From: Desulfofalx alkaliphila DSM 12257
GTDB lineage: Bacteria; Bacillota; Desulfotomaculia; Desulfotomaculales; Desulfohalotomaculaceae
DNA length: 64,000 nt
Assembly: GCF_000711975.1 (NCBI RefSeq)
Contig: NZ_JONT01000008.1
Location: forward strand, 62,001 to 126,000
Reading direction: 5' to 3'
A model generated the notes under the pieces. That model had not been told where the DNA came from and did not search any database. It saw only the letters and a program-made list of their open reading frames with translations. A program made the position numbers and the translations under genes. Below are positions 62,676 to 64,000 of the stretch, piece by piece. Position 1 is the first letter of the stretch; the number at the start of each line of letters is the position of its first letter.

Positions 62676-63373
62676 TTTATCATTCTCCCCTGCTGCTGTG
62701 TCATGGTTAAAACCAGTACCACTAAATAAGCCAGTGCCAATAATATCACACAAAGAGCTAACCCCAGTTCTTGGTTACCCATGTTTACCGATTGTACTAT
62801 GGAAGTGGTTAGCACTCGGGTTTCACCTCTAATGTTTCCGCCCACCATTTGTGCAGCCCCCACTTCAGAAATGGCAACCCCAAAGCCGGCCATCACCGCT
62901 GCCAATAAACCCAGCCGGGCTTCCCGTACCAGCAGCAGCAATAACTGTAGCCTTGATGCTCCCAGGGCCAGTATCTGTGTATGAATTTTTGGGTTCAACT
63001 GTTGAAAGGCGGCCACTGAAAAGCTCATCACCACCGGCGAAGCAATGATGGATTGGGCGATAACCATAGCGGTGGGGGTATATAGCCACTCCAAACCGCC
63101 CATTGGCCCATTGCGGGCTAACATTAACCACACAAACAAGCCCACCGCCACAGTGGGAAAACCCAACCCTAAATTGGCGATACTAACCAATAATTTGCGG
63201 CCGAAGAAGTTATGAAAGGCCAGCAAATATCCAATGGGTACGCCGATAAATACACTGATTAATGTGCTGGTGCCGGCCACCCTTAAGGTTAGGTAGGAGA
63301 TCTCCAGTATCTCGGGGTCACGTTGGATCAGCAGTAATATTGCGTCCTTAACAGCCTGTAGTATCCATTCCAT
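62672..63373 (-). CDS. tupB: tungstate-type ABC transporter permease
   Basis: A 233-residue permease with five or six helices and the ABC permease loop containing AISEVGAAQMVGGNIRG, very close to TupB of tungstate importers. Tungstate is used in some anaerobic ferredoxin-dependent and formate enzymes. The substrate-binding protein (tupA) is absent from the neighbourhood, so it must lie elsewhere if the system works. A sigma-A promoter stands upstream. Confidence 0.82.
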   Translation of the reverse strand: MEWILQAVKDAILLLIQRDPEILEISYLTLRVAGTSTLISVFIGVPIGYLLAFHNFFGRKLLVSIANLGLGFPTVAVGLFVWLMLARNGPMGGLEWLYTPTAMVIAQSIIASPVVMSFSVAAFQQLNPKIHTQILALGASRLQLLLLLVREARLGLLAAVMAGFGVAISEVGAAQMVGGNIRGETRVLTTSIVQSVNMGNQELGLALCVILLALAYLVVLVLTMTQQQGRMIK

Positions 63374-63421
63374 AATTTCACCAAACCTTTATGTTTTTTT
63401 CAGCATAACGAAGGCATATTA

Positions 63422-63450
63422 ATTGTATATTATTTAGGCCAGGCTATCAA
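63422..63450 (-). promoter_or_regulatory. sigma-A promoter of tupBC
   Basis: On the minus strand TTGATA (63445-63450), 17 bases, TACAAT (63422-63427), about 50 bases before tupB. Confidence 0.7.
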
Positions 63451-63543
63451 CTAATTGGCTTATAAAGATTTCATTAATCGGTTGAATCGGTGCCCCGGTG
63501 AGCCTTTAAGTAATATATAGTCGCCAAAGACAATTATAATAAT

Positions 63544-64000
63544 TTAGCTGAGTTTTTCCTTTTTGCCAAGCAAGAAAGCCGTCATCAAAAGCAAACCCGG
63601 CAACACCCACTCAATGGCCACTCCAAAAACCGCCACCTGCTTGCTAAATAATATTGTTTCCGCTGTGTTCCGTGGCAACTCTGCCAGGGCAACAACAATA
63701 ATGCCGATGGGCAGCAGTATATAATTGTAACCCTTTAAATGAAAAACTTCCTTAAAGGCGCTGGCGGCCATAAAAATGTTTGCAGCGAGTACGCTAAAGC
63801 CATTGGTTAGCCATACAGCCATGGCCGGGGCGTCAGCGGGCACCAGTGCCTTTTGAATTAAAAGAATAAAGGGCCAAACCATACGTGCCACTTCAGTGCT
63901 GCCAAAGATCGCTATGGCGAGCACTGTGGCTACAACATAAATAGTGATGATATAGGATAGGGCATAGATAAGCGGCAAATAAGGGTTATTCTTATTCTGC
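63544..64000 (-). CDS. GerAB-type spore germination permease (5' cut by window edge)
   Basis: The last 152 or so codons of a membrane protein of the GerAB/APC spore-germination family. At least four helices are visible, with PFILLIQKALVPAD and GFSVLAANIFMAASAFKEVF. The open frame runs off the window at 64000, so the start and about half of the gene are missing. GerAB proteins carry the amino-acid sensor of the germinant receptor; partner gerAA/gerAC genes would be further along, outside the window. Confidence 0.72.
   Translation of the reverse strand, partial: QNKNNPYLPLIYALSYIITIYVVATVLAIAIFGSTEVARMVWPFILLIQKALVPADAPAMAVWLTNGFSVLAANIFMAASAFKEVFHLKGYNYILLPIGIIVVALAELPRNTAETILFSKQVAVFGVAIEWVLPGLLLMTAFLLGKKEKLS

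Noticed and set aside
1-64000. CRISPR arrays, rRNA, tRNA, prophage or intact insertion sequences
   Set aside because: No regularly spaced repeats, no conserved rRNA or tRNA segments, and no transposase or phage structural frames were found on either strand.

Overview
The window is a gene-dense chromosomal segment of an anaerobic, endospore-forming, Gram-positive bacterium, most likely a Desulfotomaculum/Pelotomaculum-like member of the Peptococcaceae (Clostridia); the genus is inference. Evidence: the sporulation block (mciZ, spoIIM, yqzK, xerD, deoB, pdp, dacF, spoIIAA-spoIIAB-sigF, spoVAE-spoVAF) in nearly Bacillus-like order, further spore genes (an alpha/beta SASP, ytfJ/gerW, spmA-spmB, a Gmad2 lipoprotein, a GerAB-type permease), strong GGAGG ribosome sites, frequent TTG/GTG starts, and strictly anaerobic enzymes (2-oxoacid:ferredoxin oxidoreductase, HdrDE-like complex, oxygen-sensitive BadF/HgdC-type activase).

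Layout. 1-5.6 kb: a translationally coupled six-gene surface-glycan-like cluster (FemAB/GNAT-like transferase, CgeB-like glycosyltransferase, full-length LpxC, DegT aminotransferase, WbqC, ATP-grasp); LpxC is unexpected in a Gram-positive lineage. 5.6-10.6 kb: small unknown genes, an ACR3/bile-acid-symporter-like transporter with an unusual leader, a BaiN-type flavoprotein and an O-methyltransferase. 10.7-13.4 kb: HdrE/HdrD-like membrane electron-transfer pair. 13.4-18.4 kb: DUF4365 nuclease-like protein, degenerate L,D-transpeptidase-like protein, chemoreceptor. 18.6-22.3 kb: SteA-SteB plus GT2 and WecA/MraY-type glycosyltransferases. 22.5-25.8 kb: ATPase, ferredoxin and three oxidoreductase subunits. 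25.8-42.4 kb: sporulation-rich block, with a soluble CZB chemoreceptor and a nucleobase permease inserted on the opposite strand and a sigma-H promoter before spoIIAA. 42.5-45.8 kb: two stand-alone DUF2229 proteins with a BadF/HgdC-type ATPase. 45.9-48.5 kb: L25 and a lysine riboswitch controlling lysA. 48.5-54.2 kb: DHH-CBS-CCA-transferase fusion, M50 protease, trpS, scpA, scpB. 54.2-58.5 kb: spore-type lipoprotein behind an RBS-hiding hairpin, a decayed two-component system beside a palindromic repeat, and a large SH3b lipoprotein. 58.6-64 kb: DUF2953, gerW, spmA-spmB, rluB, tupBC and the 3' end of a gerAB-like gene cut by the window edge.

No tRNA, rRNA, CRISPR array, intact insertion sequence or prophage was recognised. 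The most unusual items are the LpxC-containing cluster, the orphan activase/DUF2229 operon, the RBS-hiding hairpin before the Gmad2 lipoprotein, the decayed two-component locus whose triple direct-repeat operator is still intact, and two very short sporulation genes (mciZ and an SASP).
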